Source of the DNA: Phytohabitans houttuyneae
GTDB taxonomy: Bacteria; Actinomycetota; Actinomycetes; Mycobacteriales; Micromonosporaceae
Assembly: GCF_011764425.1 (NCBI RefSeq)
Contig: NZ_BLPF01000002.1
Span: 434,997 to 498,996, forward strand
Direction of reading: 5' to 3'
Length of the DNA stretch: 64,000 nucleotides
Shown: piece after piece, positions 33,381-44,877 of the stretch
How positions within the stretch are numbered: position 1 is the first letter of the stretch
Layout of the letters: each line of letters starts with the position of its first letter
Position numbers and translations under genes: made by a program
Notes under the pieces: generated by a model
Told to the model about the DNA's origin: nothing
The model's input: only the letters and a program-made list of their open reading frames with translations
The model's database searches: none

Positions 33381-34208
33381 ATGTTGCCGGACAGCCAATC
33401 CACCGAGGTGCGGCCACAGACCCTGCTGCTCACCTTTCTCGGCAGGGCGGTCCTCGGACACGACATCGCGGTGTTCTCCGGCACCTACCTGACCGTGATG
33501 GACCGGCTGGGCGTCTCCGAGCAGGCCACCCGCTCCACGTTGAGCCGCATGGTGAGCCGCCAGCTGCTGACGCGTCACCGCCGCGGGCGCAAGATGTACT
33601 TCGGGCTCACCGCGCAAGCCGAGGCGGTGCTGACCGAGGGCGCCCAGCGGCTGTGGAAGGTGGGCGCCGTCAACCGCGATGCCGACGAGCACTGGACGCT
33701 GCTCGGCTTTTCGCTGCCGGAGTCCCGCCGCGACGAGCGGCACCTGCTCCGATCCCGGTTGCGCTGGGCCGGCTTCGGCCCGCTGCGCAGCGGCCTCTGG
33801 ATCGCGCCCGGCACCGTCGACGTCACCGAGCTGCTGCCCGAGCAGGTGCGCGAGCACGTCCACGTGTTCCACGCCCGGGCGGCGGAACCCGCCGCGATCG
33901 ACCAGATGATGCGCGACGCGTACGACCTGCCGGCGATAGCCGCGCGATACCAGCGGTTTCTGGACCACTGGGGCGCGCGGCGGCCGCACCCGGCCGCGGG
34001 AGACGACCTGACCCGCCAGCTGTGGCTGGTCAGCGAGTGGCTGCTCATCCTGCGTGACGACCCGCGGATACCGGTGCGGCACCTTCCGCGGGACTGGCCG
34101 GCCGAGGCCGCCGAGGCGCTCTTCCACCGATGCCACGAGCGCCTCTCGGGGCCAGCCCAGCAGATCCTCGACGAGATCCTCGACGCGGTCGAAATCCAAG
34201 AGCCATAA
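33381..34208 (+). CDS. PaaX-family transcriptional regulator
   Basis: The protein has 275 residues starting MLPDSQSTEVRPQTLLLTFLG; a GTG one codon earlier is possible. The winged helix (GTYLTVMDRLGVSEQATRSTLSRMVSRQLLTRHRRG), the central domain (WTLLGFSLPESRRDERHLLRSRLRWAGFG) and the PaaX_C region (LPRDWPAEAAEALFHRCHERL) are all present. It is divergent from the CBM2-linked feruloyl esterase and shares the intergenic region carrying the 34-base repeated element. It is distinct from, but related to, the PaaX protein at 28410. Confidence 0.88.
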   Translation: MLPDSQSTEVRPQTLLLTFLGRAVLGHDIAVFSGTYLTVMDRLGVSEQATRSTLSRMVSRQLLTRHRRGRKMYFGLTAQAEAVLTEGAQRLWKVGAVNRDADEHWTLLGFSLPESRRDERHLLRSRLRWAGFGPLRSGLWIAPGTVDVTELLPEQVREHVHVFHARAAEPAAIDQMMRDAYDLPAIAARYQRFLDHWGARRPHPAAGDDLTRQLWLVSEWLLILRDDPRIPVRHLPRDWPAEAAEALFHRCHERLSGPAQQILDEILDAVEIQEP

Positions 34209-34231
34209 CCCCAACCTCCAGATGGGGTGCC

Positions 34232-34280
34232 GACCTCGCCGGGCGATCGTCGCGGACGCGATCGAAGGCCCGGCGAGGTC
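34232..34280. terminator. bidirectional terminator between PaaX and xylanase genes
   Basis: GACCTCGCCGGGC (34232-34244) pairs with GCCCGGCGAGGTC (34268-34280), a 13-base-pair perfect stem. The loop contains a second small palindromic stem (GATCG/CGATC). It lies exactly between two convergent stops. Confidence 0.75.
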
Positions 34281-34287
34281 TGTGCCG

Positions 34288-36633
<2,346 letters not shown>

Positions 36634-36642
36634 CTATCGCGT

Positions 36643-36656
36643 TGTTAGCGTTAACG
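36643..36656. promoter_or_regulatory. LacI-type palindrome TGTTAGCGTTAACG
   Basis: The core GTTAGCGTTAAC is nearly symmetrical and closely resembles TGTTAGCGCTAACG at 53793, before the second GH10 xylanase gene. It lies 100 bases upstream of the GH10-fusion start. Confidence 0.6.
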
Positions 36657-36790
36657 TCACTGGTGGTCGCCGCATCTGCCGCGCTTCGTCGAGGACTGTG
36701 CCGACCAGATGTGGCCGCAGGCCGGCGAAACTACCCCGCCGGACCTGCACACATGGACTGTGACCGATGTCGTGTGGAGCCGTCAAGACG

Positions 36791-36809
36791 TTCCGAAAAT
36801 ATTTCGGAA
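36791..36809. promoter_or_regulatory. perfect 8+3+8 palindrome TTCCGAAAATATTTCGGAA
   Basis: A perfect inverted repeat that is strongly AT-rich in the centre. Its CGAAA...TTTCG arms resemble the palindromes described upstream of actinomycete xylanase genes, but with a three-base rather than one-base spacer. It is a likely operator for xylan-responsive control. Confidence 0.6.
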
Positions 36810-36992
36810 GGTTACGTAGCGATGGGATCTGGTGGCCCCGCACCCCGGACCGCCGGCTCGGCGCGGAGCGCGCTGATCACGCCCTGCACCAGGTGCTCCT
36901 GGATGGCCTACGATCCTGGGTAAATCGGTTCGGCTTGGCGGCCACGCGAAAACGGACGTGTCCGCGGCCAGGCGTGGCCCGGCCCGCAAACT

Positions 36993-37013
36993 GTTCCGGA
37001 AAGCTTGCGGAAC
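36993..37013. promoter_or_regulatory. inverted repeat GTTCCG-N9-CGGAAC
   Basis: It shares the TTCCG/CGGAA arms of the palindrome at 36791, with a nine-base spacer, and lies 128 bases before the GH51 start. Possibly a second, weaker site for the same protein. Confidence 0.4.
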
Positions 37014-37058
37014 GATTGACGGTTCAGGTGGTCGTTGGGGATACTCCGGACCGCCGGA

Positions 37059-37070
37059 TGTTAACGCGAA
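37059..37070. promoter_or_regulatory. LacI-type box TGTTAACGCGAA before GH51
   Basis: This 12-mer is the exact reverse complement of the box at 28255-28266 in front of the LacI gene. It lies 70 bases before the GH51 ATG, in the right place to block transcription. Confidence 0.55.
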
Positions 37071-37140
37071 CCTGTGCGGCCATCGCGGACGCGCGGCGGC
37101 GCGCCGACAAGCGCCGCGGTGCTGCCAAAGGGAGCTGCTC

Positions 37141-38649
37141 ATGACGAACGCCGCTGTGACGATCGACCGCAAGCTGCGCGTGGCGCCGGTGCGGCGCCGC
37201 CTGTTCGGGTCGTTCGTCGAGCATCTGGGCCGTTGCGTGTACACCGGAATCCACGAGCCGGGCCATCCCACCGCGGACGCGGAAGGCTTCCGTCGCGACG
37301 TCCTGGACCTGGTCCAGGAGCTGGGCGTCACCACGATCCGGTACCCGGGCGGTAACTTCGTGTCGTCCTACCGATGGGAGGACGGGGTCGGACCGGTGGC
37401 GCAGCGCCCGGTGCGGCTGGACCTCGCGTGGCACAGCACGGAGCCGAACACGGTGGGCGTCAACGAGTTCATGCGCTGGTGCCGGCTGGCCGGCGTCGAG
37501 CCCATGCTGGCGGTCAACCTCGGCACCCGGGGCATCCAGGAAGCGGTCGACCTGCTCGAGTACTGCAACATCGAGTCCGGGACCCACCTTTCCGACCTGC
37601 GCCGCGAGCACGGTGCCAAGGACGCCCACGACGTGCGCATGTGGTGCCTGGGCAACGAGATGGACGGGTCGTGGCAGGTGGGGCGCCGCACCGCGGTCGA
37701 GTACGGCCGGCTCGCCGCACAGACCGCACACGCGATGCGGCTTGTCGATCCCAAGCTGGAGCTGGTGGTCTGCGGCAGCTCCAGCTCGAGCATGTCCACC
37801 TTCGGCGCGTGGGAAGCGGACGTGCTGGCGGAGACCTACGACGAGGTCGACTACATCTCGGCGCACGCCTACTACGAGGAGCACGAGGGCGACACCGCGA
37901 GCTTCCTCGCCTCGGCCGTCGACATGGACTACTTCATCGACTCGGTCGTCGCCGCGGCGGATCTGGCGCGCGCGAAGAAGAAGGCCAAGAAGCGGATCGC
38001 GATCTCCTTCGACGAGTGGAACGTCTGGTACCTGTCGCGCACACCCGCGCAGATGCCCACCGCCTCCTGGCCCGTGGCACCGCGCCTGCTCGAAGACCGG
38101 TACTCCGTGGCGGACGCGGTCACGGTCGGCGGGCTGCTGATCTGCCTGCTACGGCACAGCGACCGGGTGCACGCCGCGTCGCTGGCTCAGCTGGTCAACG
38201 TCATCGCACCGATCATGACGGAGCCGGGCGGCCGCGCGTGGCGGCAGACCACGTTCCATCCCTTCGCCCTGACGGCCCGGTACGCCACCGGCGACGTCCT
38301 GGCCGTGCAGCCGACCTCGCCCCAGCAGGAGACCCGCCGGTACGGCGACGTGCCGGTCCTCGACGCGGTGGCCACGGTGGACGGAGATGGCCAGGTCGCG
38401 GTGTTCGCGGTCAACCGCTCTCCGGCCGAGCCGCTCACGCTCACCGTCGACGCCCGCTCGCTCGGCGAGACCCGGATCGTCGAGTGCGTCACGCTTTCCG
38501 ACCCGGACATCTACCGGTTCAACACCGCCGACGAGCCCGATGCGGTCACGCCGCGACCCAATCGCAGCGCCCGGATGGAGCAAGGCCGTGTCGAGCTCGT
38601 GCTGCCCGCGGTTTCCTGGACCATGCTGCGCCTGTCGCCCGCGCGGTAG
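37141..38649 (+). CDS. intracellular GH51 alpha-L-arabinofuranosidase
   Basis: The protein has 502 residues with no signal peptide, as usual for bacterial GH51 enzymes acting on imported arabino-oligosaccharides. AAGGGAGCTGCTC precedes the ATG. The N-terminus matches the family ([20 protein letters not shown]). The TIM barrel carries the acid/base Glu173 in WCLGNEMDG and the nucleophile Glu292 in [10 protein letters not shown]. The C-terminal beta-sandwich begins near residue 395. It releases terminal arabinofuranose from arabinoxylan oligomers taken up by the importers in this window. It is divergent from the xylanase-polyesterase and ends at a strong hairpin. Confidence 0.95.
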   Translation: MTNAAVTIDRKLRVAPVRRRLFGSFVEHLGRCVYTGIHEPGHPTADAEGFRRDVLDLVQELGVTTIRYPGGNFVSSYRWEDGVGPVAQRPVRLDLAWHSTEPNTVGVNEFMRWCRLAGVEPMLAVNLGTRGIQEAVDLLEYCNIESGTHLSDLRREHGAKDAHDVRMWCLGNEMDGSWQVGRRTAVEYGRLAAQTAHAMRLVDPKLELVVCGSSSSSMSTFGAWEADVLAETYDEVDYISAHAYYEEHEGDTASFLASAVDMDYFIDSVVAAADLARAKKKAKKRIAISFDEWNVWYLSRTPAQMPTASWPVAPRLLEDRYSVADAVTVGGLLICLLRHSDRVHAASLAQLVNVIAPIMTEPGGRAWRQTTFHPFALTARYATGDVLAVQPTSPQQETRRYGDVPVLDAVATVDGDGQVAVFAVNRSPAEPLTLTVDARSLGETRIVECVTLSDPDIYRFNTADEPDAVTPRPNRSARMEQGRVELVLPAVSWTMLRLSPAR

Positions 38650-38665
38650 CGTCGAGTCCGGCGCG

Positions 38666-38698
38666 CGACACCCGCCCCGGTCATCGGGGCGGGTGTCG
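38666..38698. terminator. bidirectional terminator between GH51 and CE1 esterase
   Basis: A perfect 14-base-pair stem (CGACACCCGCCCCG and its complement) with a five-base loop GTCAT lies between two convergent genes. Confidence 0.8.
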
Positions 38699-38710
38699 AC
38701 AATGGATACC

Positions 38711-40105
38711 TCAGCTGGTGCAGGCCGCGCCGTTGAGCGTGAAGCGGGCCGGTGCCTGGTTCGTGCCGCTGTACGTCCCCTGGAACCCGAAGGTCACGCT
38801 GGCGCCGGGGGCGATCGTGGCGTTGTACGAGACGTTGCGGGCGGTGACGTCGGCGCCGGACTGGGTGACGGTGGCGTTCCACGCGTTTGTCACCCGCTGG
38901 TTGCCCGACCAGCTCCACTGGACCGTCCAGCCGTTGACCGCGCTGGCCGACGTGTTGGTGACGGTCACGTTGGCGGTGAAGCCGTTGTTCCAGGTGTTGG
39001 CGGTGTACCCGGCCCGGCAGGCGCCCACCGGCGGCGGGGTCGTCGGGGAGCGCTGGTTGGGGATTGCTGGTTGGGGAGCGCTCGTCGGGGTGTGGTCGGC
39101 GGCGTCGTCGGTGGCCGCGGGGTGTTGGTGGTCGGCGGTGGGCTGGTCGGGCCGCCGGTGATGCCGAAGAACTGGATGGCGGCCATGGCCATGCCGCTGG
39201 AGGGCAGGCTGTGGCCGGCGCCGTTGACCGCGATCGCCTCGACGAGCACGCTGCCGTTGGCGAGCCAGCGGCGGCGGTTCCAGTTGGCCTGGGGGTGTCG
39301 GTGGTCGACGGGGTGAGGCTCAGCCCGTGCACGTTGGTCCACTGGTCGACGGACTCCTGCAGCAGCTGGTACGGCACGAGAGTGTCCGCGGTGCCGTGCC
39401 AGAGCTGGATCGGTGGCCGCGGGCCGGTGTAGCCCGGGTAGGCCTGGCGGACCGCGTCACCCCACTGCTGGGGGTGCGGTCCATCCGGCCGCCGGTGCAC
39501 TGGCTGGCGCCGGGCGGGTAGTCGGCGGCGTTGGCGAAGCAGTTGAAGGGCACGCCCATGAAGGAGGCGCCGGCTTTGAAAAGGTCGGGGTAGACGGCGA
39601 GCATGTGCTGGGTCATCATGCCGCCGGAAGAGCTACCGGTGGCGTAGACGCGGTTGGGATCGCCGCCGTAGGTCCGCTGGACGTAGCCGACCATTGAGGC
39701 GATCGACACCGGGTCGCTGCCGCCGCCGCGACGCTTCGAGGCGGCCGACCAGGTGTCGAAGCAGCGGCCGAAGCCGGCCTCCTGCATGGCACTGGGGTAG
39801 ATGACGACGTACCCGTACCGGTCGGCGAGGGAGGCGAACTCGCTGCCGGAGTAGAAGCCGGGTCCGGAGCCGCCGCAGCCGTGCATCGCGACCACGATCG
39901 GCGGGTTGGCGGGGCGGTTGTCGGGGGCGTACACGTGCATGCGCATGCCACCCGGGTTGTCGCCGAAGTTGGTGACCTCGACCAGTGATGCCGCGGACGC
40001 GGGGGAGGGCAGGGCCAATCCGCCGGCGGCGGCGAGCGCGGCAGCGGCCATGGCGACGAGGGCGCCGCGCACGCCGGGCCGTCGCCATCCATTGACAGTC
40101 GTCAT
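38711..40105 (-). pseudogene. secreted CE1 acetylxylan esterase with CBM2, interrupted by three apparent frameshifts
   Basis: The reconstructed product has about 465 residues: signal peptide (MTTVNGWRRPGVRGA, cleavage near SPASA), a CE1/PHB-depolymerase-like domain (VVAMHGCGGSGPGF, nucleophile Ser in [10 protein letters not shown], Asp in HGTADTLV, His in NGAGHSLP) and CBM2 ([15 protein letters not shown] to NGAACTS). The frame changes three times, each explained by one missing C on the coding strand: at runs 39470-39474, 39291-39295, and in the linker (best candidate 39087-39090). Each piece aligns with the intact paralogue at 58281 or with other CBM2 modules, with no residue loss. A real pseudogene is possible, but homopolymer sequencing error fits better. 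Its promoter element matches that at 33328. Confidence 0.8.
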
Positions 40106-40112
40106 TTCATAG

Positions 40113-40161
40113 AAGTTAGTCACTGTTGTGTCGACCGTCAACAGAGTGCCCAACATCGAGG
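40113..40161 (-). promoter_or_regulatory. promoter and 34-base element of the CE1 esterase
   Basis: On the minus strand, TTGACG (40136-40141), a 17-base spacer and TAACTT (40113-40118) place the transcription start at about 40106, next to the ATG, so the mRNA may be leaderless. Segment 40128-40161 matches 33328-33361 at 29 of 34 bases. Confidence 0.6.
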
Positions 40162-40232
40162 GTGTGCGCGAGCGGATGGATCGACGGTCCTCGCTTGACG
40201 AGGCGGGTGTCGCAACTTAGAGTGCGCTCTGA

Positions 40233-40249
40233 TGACGTCATACGTCATA
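40233..40249. promoter_or_regulatory. operator TGACGTCATACGTCATA, copy 1
   Basis: This 17-mer is identical to 43519-43535. It lies 46 bases before the ATG of the beta-helix protein. On the minus strand it reads as two direct TATGACG units followed by TCA. The FadR-type GntR regulator encoded between the two copies is the likely ligand. Confidence 0.75.
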
Positions 40250-40294
40250 TGAATCCTGGGGTCGCACCGCGCCTAACCCACGTGAGGAGAACCC

Positions 40295-42670
40295 ATGTTC
40301 GTCACCTCGTCCTTCGCGGTGCGAAGGCGGGCGCTGGCCGCACTCGCCACAGCGGGAATGGCGGCCGCCACCGTGCTCACCTCCGCGACTCCCGCGCTCG
40401 CCGCTCCCACGACGCTCTACGCGTCGCCGGCCGGCAGCGGCACCGCCTGTTCAAGCGCGCAGCCGTGCTCGCTGACACAGGCGCAGACGACCGTGCGGTC
40501 GCTGAACGACGCCATGTCCGACGACATCGTGGTGCAACTGGCCGACGGCGTGTACCGGCTCTCGGCCCCGCTGCGGTTCACCGCCGACGACTCCGGCTCC
40601 AACGGGCGCACCGTCGTGTGGCAGGCCGCACCCTCGGCGCGTCCGGTGATCAGCGGTGCCCGGGCGGTCACCGGCTGGTCCCAGGTCGACGCGGGCCGCA
40701 ACATCTGGCGGGCCAGCGTCCCCACCGGGATGGACGCGCGGCAGCTGTACGTCAACGGTGCCGTCGCCACTCGGGCGCGCACGCAGGTGAACCGGGCCGA
40801 CTTCACCGCGTCCAGCACCGGGATGCGGTTTACCAGCAGTGCCCTGAGCTACCTCAACAACCTGGCCAACCAGAGCCGGGTCGAGATGGAGAGCGTCAAC
40901 TCCTTCACCGACCGGTACTCGCCGGTGCAGAGCATCAGCGGAAACCTCATCACGATGCAGCAGCCGGCCTGGAACAACAACAACTTCGGCTACGACACCT
41001 TCACCAGCCCGCACCGGGCCGGTCCGCTGTACCTGACAAACGCGTACGAGTTCCTCGACGCGGCCGGGGAGTGGTACCTCAACCCCGGCGCCGGAGCGCT
41101 GTTCTACATCCCGCAGGCCGGGCAGAACATGAGCAGCGTCAGCGTGGAGCTGCCGGCACTGCAGTCGTTGGTGAGCGTGGGCGGCACGTACGGCGCGCCG
41201 GCGCACCACCTCACGTTCAGCGGGATCACCTTCACCGGTACGAGCTGGCTCGGGCCGAGCAGCAACCAGGGCTTCGTCGACCAGCAGACCGGCGCCTACA
41301 TCGCGGGCAACTGGAGCTGGCCGAGCTTCACCTCGTGCCACAACGGCTGCCCGCAGTTCGAGGCGAGCAGGCCGAACTGGTCGCAGATGCCCGCCGCCGT
41401 CCAGGTCTCCGCCGCGAACACCATCACCTTCAGCGACTCCCAGTTTGTCAACCTCGGCCAGACCGCCGTGGGGATCGGCAACGACGCCAACGGGCACACC
41501 AGCGGTGTCGGCCTTGGCGCCAGCAACATCACGATCACCCGGTCGGAGATCGCCCGCAACTCGGCCGGCGGCATCGTGGTCGGCGGTGTGCGTGCCGACG
41601 CGCACCATCCCAGCGACCAGCGGATGGTCAACCGGGACATCACCGTCAGCAACAACCGCATCCACGACCTCGGCCTGGAGTACCGGGGAATCGTCTCGGT
41701 GCTGACCACCTACGTCACCAACGCCACCATCTCGCACAACGAGGTCTACAACATGCCGTACACCGGCATGTCGATCGGGTACGGCTGGGGCTCCAACGAC
41801 GCCGGCGGCAGCAACCACTACGCCGACCGCGGCCTTTACAACTACCAGCCGCGCTACACCACGGCGACCACGGCGTCGAACAACCGGCTTGTCGGCAACT
41901 ACGTGCACGACGTCATGCAACAGATGAACGACGGTGGCTGCATCTACACGCTGTCCGCGAACCCCGGTGCGGTGATCAGCGACAACTACTGCCTGCGGAC
42001 CAACGGCTACTTCGGCGTCTACTTCGACGAGGGCTCCCGGTACTACACCGCGCGGAACAACGTCTTCTCCGCCATCGGCACCTGGGCCACCGCCAACTAC
42101 TGGTTCGCCGAGAACATGGGCAACTTCACCGTGACAAACAACTGGACCACCAACTCCAGTACGAACGTGACGAACGGCGACCGCGGCAACGTCGTGAACA
42201 ACAACGTCACGGTGACCAATGGAAACTGGCCCGCGGGTGCGCAGGCGGTGATGGCGGCCGCCGGGCCGCAAACCGGCACGCCGCAGGGCGGCGCGATCGT
42301 CGGTGTGCCGTCCGCCCGCTGCCTGGAGATCCCGAACAGCTCGACCACCAACGGCACGCAGGCCCAGCTGTGGGACTGCACCGGGGGCGCCAACCAGAGC
42401 TGGACCTACACCTCGGGCAAGCAGTTGATGGTGTACGGGAACAAGTGCCTGGACGCCAACGGGCAGGGCACCAGCAATGGCACGACGGCGATCATCTGGG
42501 ACTGCAACGGGCAGGCGAACCAGCAGTGGAACGTCAACGCCAACGGCACGATCACCGGCGTGCACTCGGGGCTCTGCCTCGATGCCAGCGGCTACGGCAC
42601 CGCCAACGGCACGAAGGTCCACCTGTGGTCCTGCCACGGCGGCACGAACCAGCAGTGGACCCGCCGGTGA
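40295..42670 (+). CDS. secreted right-handed beta-helix protein with CBM13
   Basis: The protein has 791 residues; GAGGAGA precedes the ATG. The signal peptide ends near ATPALAA (residue 35). The N-terminal segment TLYASPAGSGTACSSAQPC is followed by DIVVQLADGVYRLSAPLRF and then a long parallel beta-helix (for example TVSNNRIHDLGLEYRG, ATISHNEVYNMPYTGMSIGYGWG, DNYCLRTNGYFGVYFDEGS). The family is probably a beta-helix glycoside hydrolase or lyase; the substrate is unknown. The last 120 residues form CBM13 (ARCLEIPNSSTTNG, three NQxW repeats). It is preceded by the operator at 40233 and is closest to the protein at 47957. Confidence 0.82.
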   Translation: MFVTSSFAVRRRALAALATAGMAAATVLTSATPALAAPTTLYASPAGSGTACSSAQPCSLTQAQTTVRSLNDAMSDDIVVQLADGVYRLSAPLRFTADDSGSNGRTVVWQAAPSARPVISGARAVTGWSQVDAGRNIWRASVPTGMDARQLYVNGAVATRARTQVNRADFTASSTGMRFTSSALSYLNNLANQSRVEMESVNSFTDRYSPVQSISGNLITMQQPAWNNNNFGYDTFTSPHRAGPLYLTNAYEFLDAAGEWYLNPGAGALFYIPQAGQNMSSVSVELPALQSLVSVGGTYGAPAHHLTFSGITFTGTSWLGPSSNQGFVDQQTGAYIAGNWSWPSFTSCHNGCPQFEASRPNWSQMPAAVQVSAANTITFSDSQFVNLGQTAVGIGNDANGHTSGVGLGASNITITRSEIARNSAGGIVVGGVRADAHHPSDQRMVNRDITVSNNRIHDLGLEYRGIVSVLTTYVTNATISHNEVYNMPYTGMSIGYGWGSNDAGGSNHYADRGLYNYQPRYTTATTASNNRLVGNYVHDVMQQMNDGGCIYTLSANPGAVISDNYCLRTNGYFGVYFDEGSRYYTARNNVFSAIGTWATANYWFAENMGNFTVTNNWTTNSSTNVTNGDRGNVVNNNVTVTNGNWPAGAQAVMAAAGPQTGTPQGGAIVGVPSARCLEIPNSSTTNGTQAQLWDCTGGANQSWTYTSGKQLMVYGNKCLDANGQGTSNGTTAIIWDCNGQANQQWNVNANGTITGVHSGLCLDASGYGTANGTKVHLWSCHGGTNQQWTRR

Positions 42671-42689
42671 GGGCGGGGTTGTGAAAGGG

Positions 42690-43460
42690 CTAGCGCTGCA
42701 GCCGGGTCGGCTCGCCCGGCCCGCTGCGGCGCACCACCCACGCCTCGGTGATGTGAGTGAACATCGCTTGGGCCGCGCCGTCGGGGTCGCGGGCGGCGAT
42801 GCGCTCGTAGATGCGCCGATGCCCCTTGTTGGACGCCACGCACAGGGCGCGCTCGGTCCGGCCCATGTACCGGGCGGTGTTGACGACCTGGCTCTCCAGG
42901 GCGCGCACGACGGCTCGTGCGATGCGGTTGCCGGACGCCTGCATGACGGTGTCGTGGAAGGCGCGGTCGTGCTCGTGGTACGAGTCGGTGTCGTCGACGA
43001 GCTCGTCCATCCGGTCGACCAGGGCGCGCAGCTGCTGGATCGCCGCGTCGTCGGCCAGGCGGGCGGCCACGTTTGCCATGTCGGACTCCAGCACGCGGCG
43101 GGTCACGACAAGGTCGTCGAGGATCGCGAGGCTTTCGTCGTCGGCGATGGCGGCGCCCAGAACGAGCTCGTCCAGCATGTTCCACATCGCCGGCGGGTTG
43201 ACGACGGTGCCAGTGCCCTGGCGCACCTGGACCAGTCCCTTTTCCTGGAGGACCTTCACCGCCTCCCGGACGACCGTGCGGCTCACCGAGAAGGTCTCGC
43301 AGAGCACCGGCTCCGGCGGCAGCGATGACCCCGAGGGATGGACTCCGCGGACGATGCGCTCCACGAGCTCGCTCGTCACCGCCGTGGCGAGGTTGGCCGG
43401 CCGCCTGGTCCAAGCGGGCGGAACGGAAACGCCCGCGACCGGCCGTGCTGCTGCCGTCAT
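42690..43460 (-). CDS. GntR-family (FadR subfamily) transcriptional regulator
   Basis: The protein has 256 residues starting MTAAARPVAGVSV, with GGAGGGTGAT upstream. The winged helix reads SGSSLPPEPVLCETFSVSRTVVREAVKVLQEKGLV, and the all-helical FCD effector domain follows (VTRRVLESDMANVAARLADD, DRAFHDTVMQASGN, GHRRIYERIAARD), with Asp and His residues typical of metal-dependent ligand sites. FCD regulators commonly respond to sugar acids. It is divergent from the importer operon and convergent with the beta-helix gene. Both neighbours carry the identical 17-base operator, so it probably controls both. Confidence 0.92.
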   Translation of the reverse strand: MTAAARPVAGVSVPPAWTRRPANLATAVTSELVERIVRGVHPSGSSLPPEPVLCETFSVSRTVVREAVKVLQEKGLVQVRQGTGTVVNPPAMWNMLDELVLGAAIADDESLAILDDLVVTRRVLESDMANVAARLADDAAIQQLRALVDRMDELVDDTDSYHEHDRAFHDTVMQASGNRIARAVVRALESQVVNTARYMGRTERALCVASNKGHRRIYERIAARDPDGAAQAMFTHITEAWVVRRSGPGEPTRLQR

Positions 43461-43518
43461 ATCACCCTCCGTGGCTCGCGGCGTGACCACGAGCGCTCCT
43501 GACTATACGTCACTGTGT

Positions 43519-43535
43519 TGACGTCATACGTCATA
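43519..43535. promoter_or_regulatory. operator TGACGTCATACGTCATA, copy 2
   Basis: Identical to 40233-40249, placed between the GntR gene and the importer operon. A further half-site CTATACGTCAC lies just to the left (43503-43513), so up to three half-sites may be bound here. Confidence 0.75.
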
Positions 43536-43604
43536 CGAGTTACGTTCCCGTGTGATCCTCCACCAACGGCCGGGCAGCCGGCCACCCCCGGGAGAGTGAC
43601 AGCA

Positions 43605-44873
43605 ATGAAGCAGCGAGCACTGTGGTCGGTGGTCCTGGTCGCGGGGCTGGCCTTGGCCGGCTGCGGTAGCGCCTCAGACTCGGACTCCTCGCCTGGTGGC
43701 TCGGACGGCAAGCTCGTCGTCTGGGACTGGAAGTCGGGCGACGTGTCCGCGGCCTCATACATCGAGAAGGCGAAGGCCGACTTCGCCAAGAAGCATTCCG
43801 GCGTGACGGTCGAGTTCGTCGCGCAGCCCTTCGAGCAGTACTACACGCTGCTCGGTGCGGCGATCCAGGCCGGCAAGGGGCCGGACGTCATGCTCTTCAA
43901 CGGCGGCGGGCAGATCCGCGACAGGGTGGACGCGCTCCTGCCGCTTGACGAGTACATCGGCGATGACAAGCAACGGCTGGCCGGGTGGGAAGCCTTCACC
44001 AAGGACAGCAAGACGTACGCCGGCCCGGTGACCCTGCAAGGCCACCCGATCTACTACAACAAGTCGCTCTACCAGAAGGCGGGACTGGATCCCGAGCGCC
44101 CGGCCACCACCTGGAGCGAGTTCGTCGCCAACTGCGAGAAGATCGCGAAGGCGACCAAGGCCAAGTGCTTCGCACAGGGAAACAAGGAAGGCATCGGCAT
44201 CCAGTTCTTCCTGTCCGGCCTCGGCTCGGGAATCCTCTCGCCGCAGGAGTACGACGACTGGATCGCCGGCAAGCGCAACTGGAACTCACCGGCCGTCAAA
44301 CGCGTCTTCGCGCTCTGGAAAGAGGTAAACGACAAGGGTTTGAACAACGAAGGCGCCAACTCGACGGCGATGTTCAACGACGCGTTCGCGGTGTTCCAGT
44401 CCAGCAAGGCCGCACACGTCATCGGGCTGATGTCCGACATCGGGCACTGGAAGGACTTCGCTGAGTTTCTTGAGGCCGGCAACGTCGGCGTCATGAAGGC
44501 GCCGGTCGTGACGGCCGGGACCACGCCGAGCCTTCCCTACGACGGCGGCATCGGCTACGCGGTCGCGAAGTGGACCAAGGATCCGAAGGTCGCCGCCGAC
44601 CTCGTGCGGTCGCTCACGTCCACGGAGGCACTGAAGGCGTTCTACGCCGACGCGGGCGCCATCGCCTCCGACAAGACGATCGACGTGTCGACAGCCGGAC
44701 CGGCCGTCTCCACCATCGTGTCCGATCTCGACGGTGGAAAGCCGGCTCTGCACGTGGCCCTTTCCTCCAAGACGATCGAACTGATGGGCCGCCTGTCCCA
44801 GCAGCTGCTCAGCGGATCGGTCACCGTCGACAAGGCGGTGGAACAGCTGGCCGCGTCCGACCAGGCGGGTTGA
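43605..44873 (+). CDS. sugar-binding lipoprotein of an ABC importer
   Basis: The protein has 422 residues. The lipobox is LALAGCGS. The family 1 solute-binding body includes KLVVWDWKSGD, VEFVAQPFEQYYTLLGAAIQ, PDVMLFNGGGQIRD and a carboxy-terminal lobe with DGGIGYAVAKWTKDP. It captures a sugar or oligosaccharide outside the cell for the two permeases that follow. It is the first gene of a seven-gene operon ending at 53537, under the FadR-type operator. Confidence 0.93.
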   Translation: MKQRALWSVVLVAGLALAGCGSASDSDSSPGGSDGKLVVWDWKSGDVSAASYIEKAKADFAKKHSGVTVEFVAQPFEQYYTLLGAAIQAGKGPDVMLFNGGGQIRDRVDALLPLDEYIGDDKQRLAGWEAFTKDSKTYAGPVTLQGHPIYYNKSLYQKAGLDPERPATTWSEFVANCEKIAKATKAKCFAQGNKEGIGIQFFLSGLGSGILSPQEYDDWIAGKRNWNSPAVKRVFALWKEVNDKGLNNEGANSTAMFNDAFAVFQSSKAAHVIGLMSDIGHWKDFAEFLEAGNVGVMKAPVVTAGTTPSLPYDGGIGYAVAKWTKDPKVAADLVRSLTSTEALKAFYADAGAIASDKTIDVSTAGPAVSTIVSDLDGGKPALHVALSSKTIELMGRLSQQLLSGSVTVDKAVEQLAASDQAG

Positions 44874-44877
44874 TCCA

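Noticed and set aside
43491-43500. GAGCGCTC palindrome near the FadR-type gene as a CebR box
   Set aside because: Only the AGCGCT core matches; the outer bases do not fit the TGGGAGCGCTCCCA consensus.
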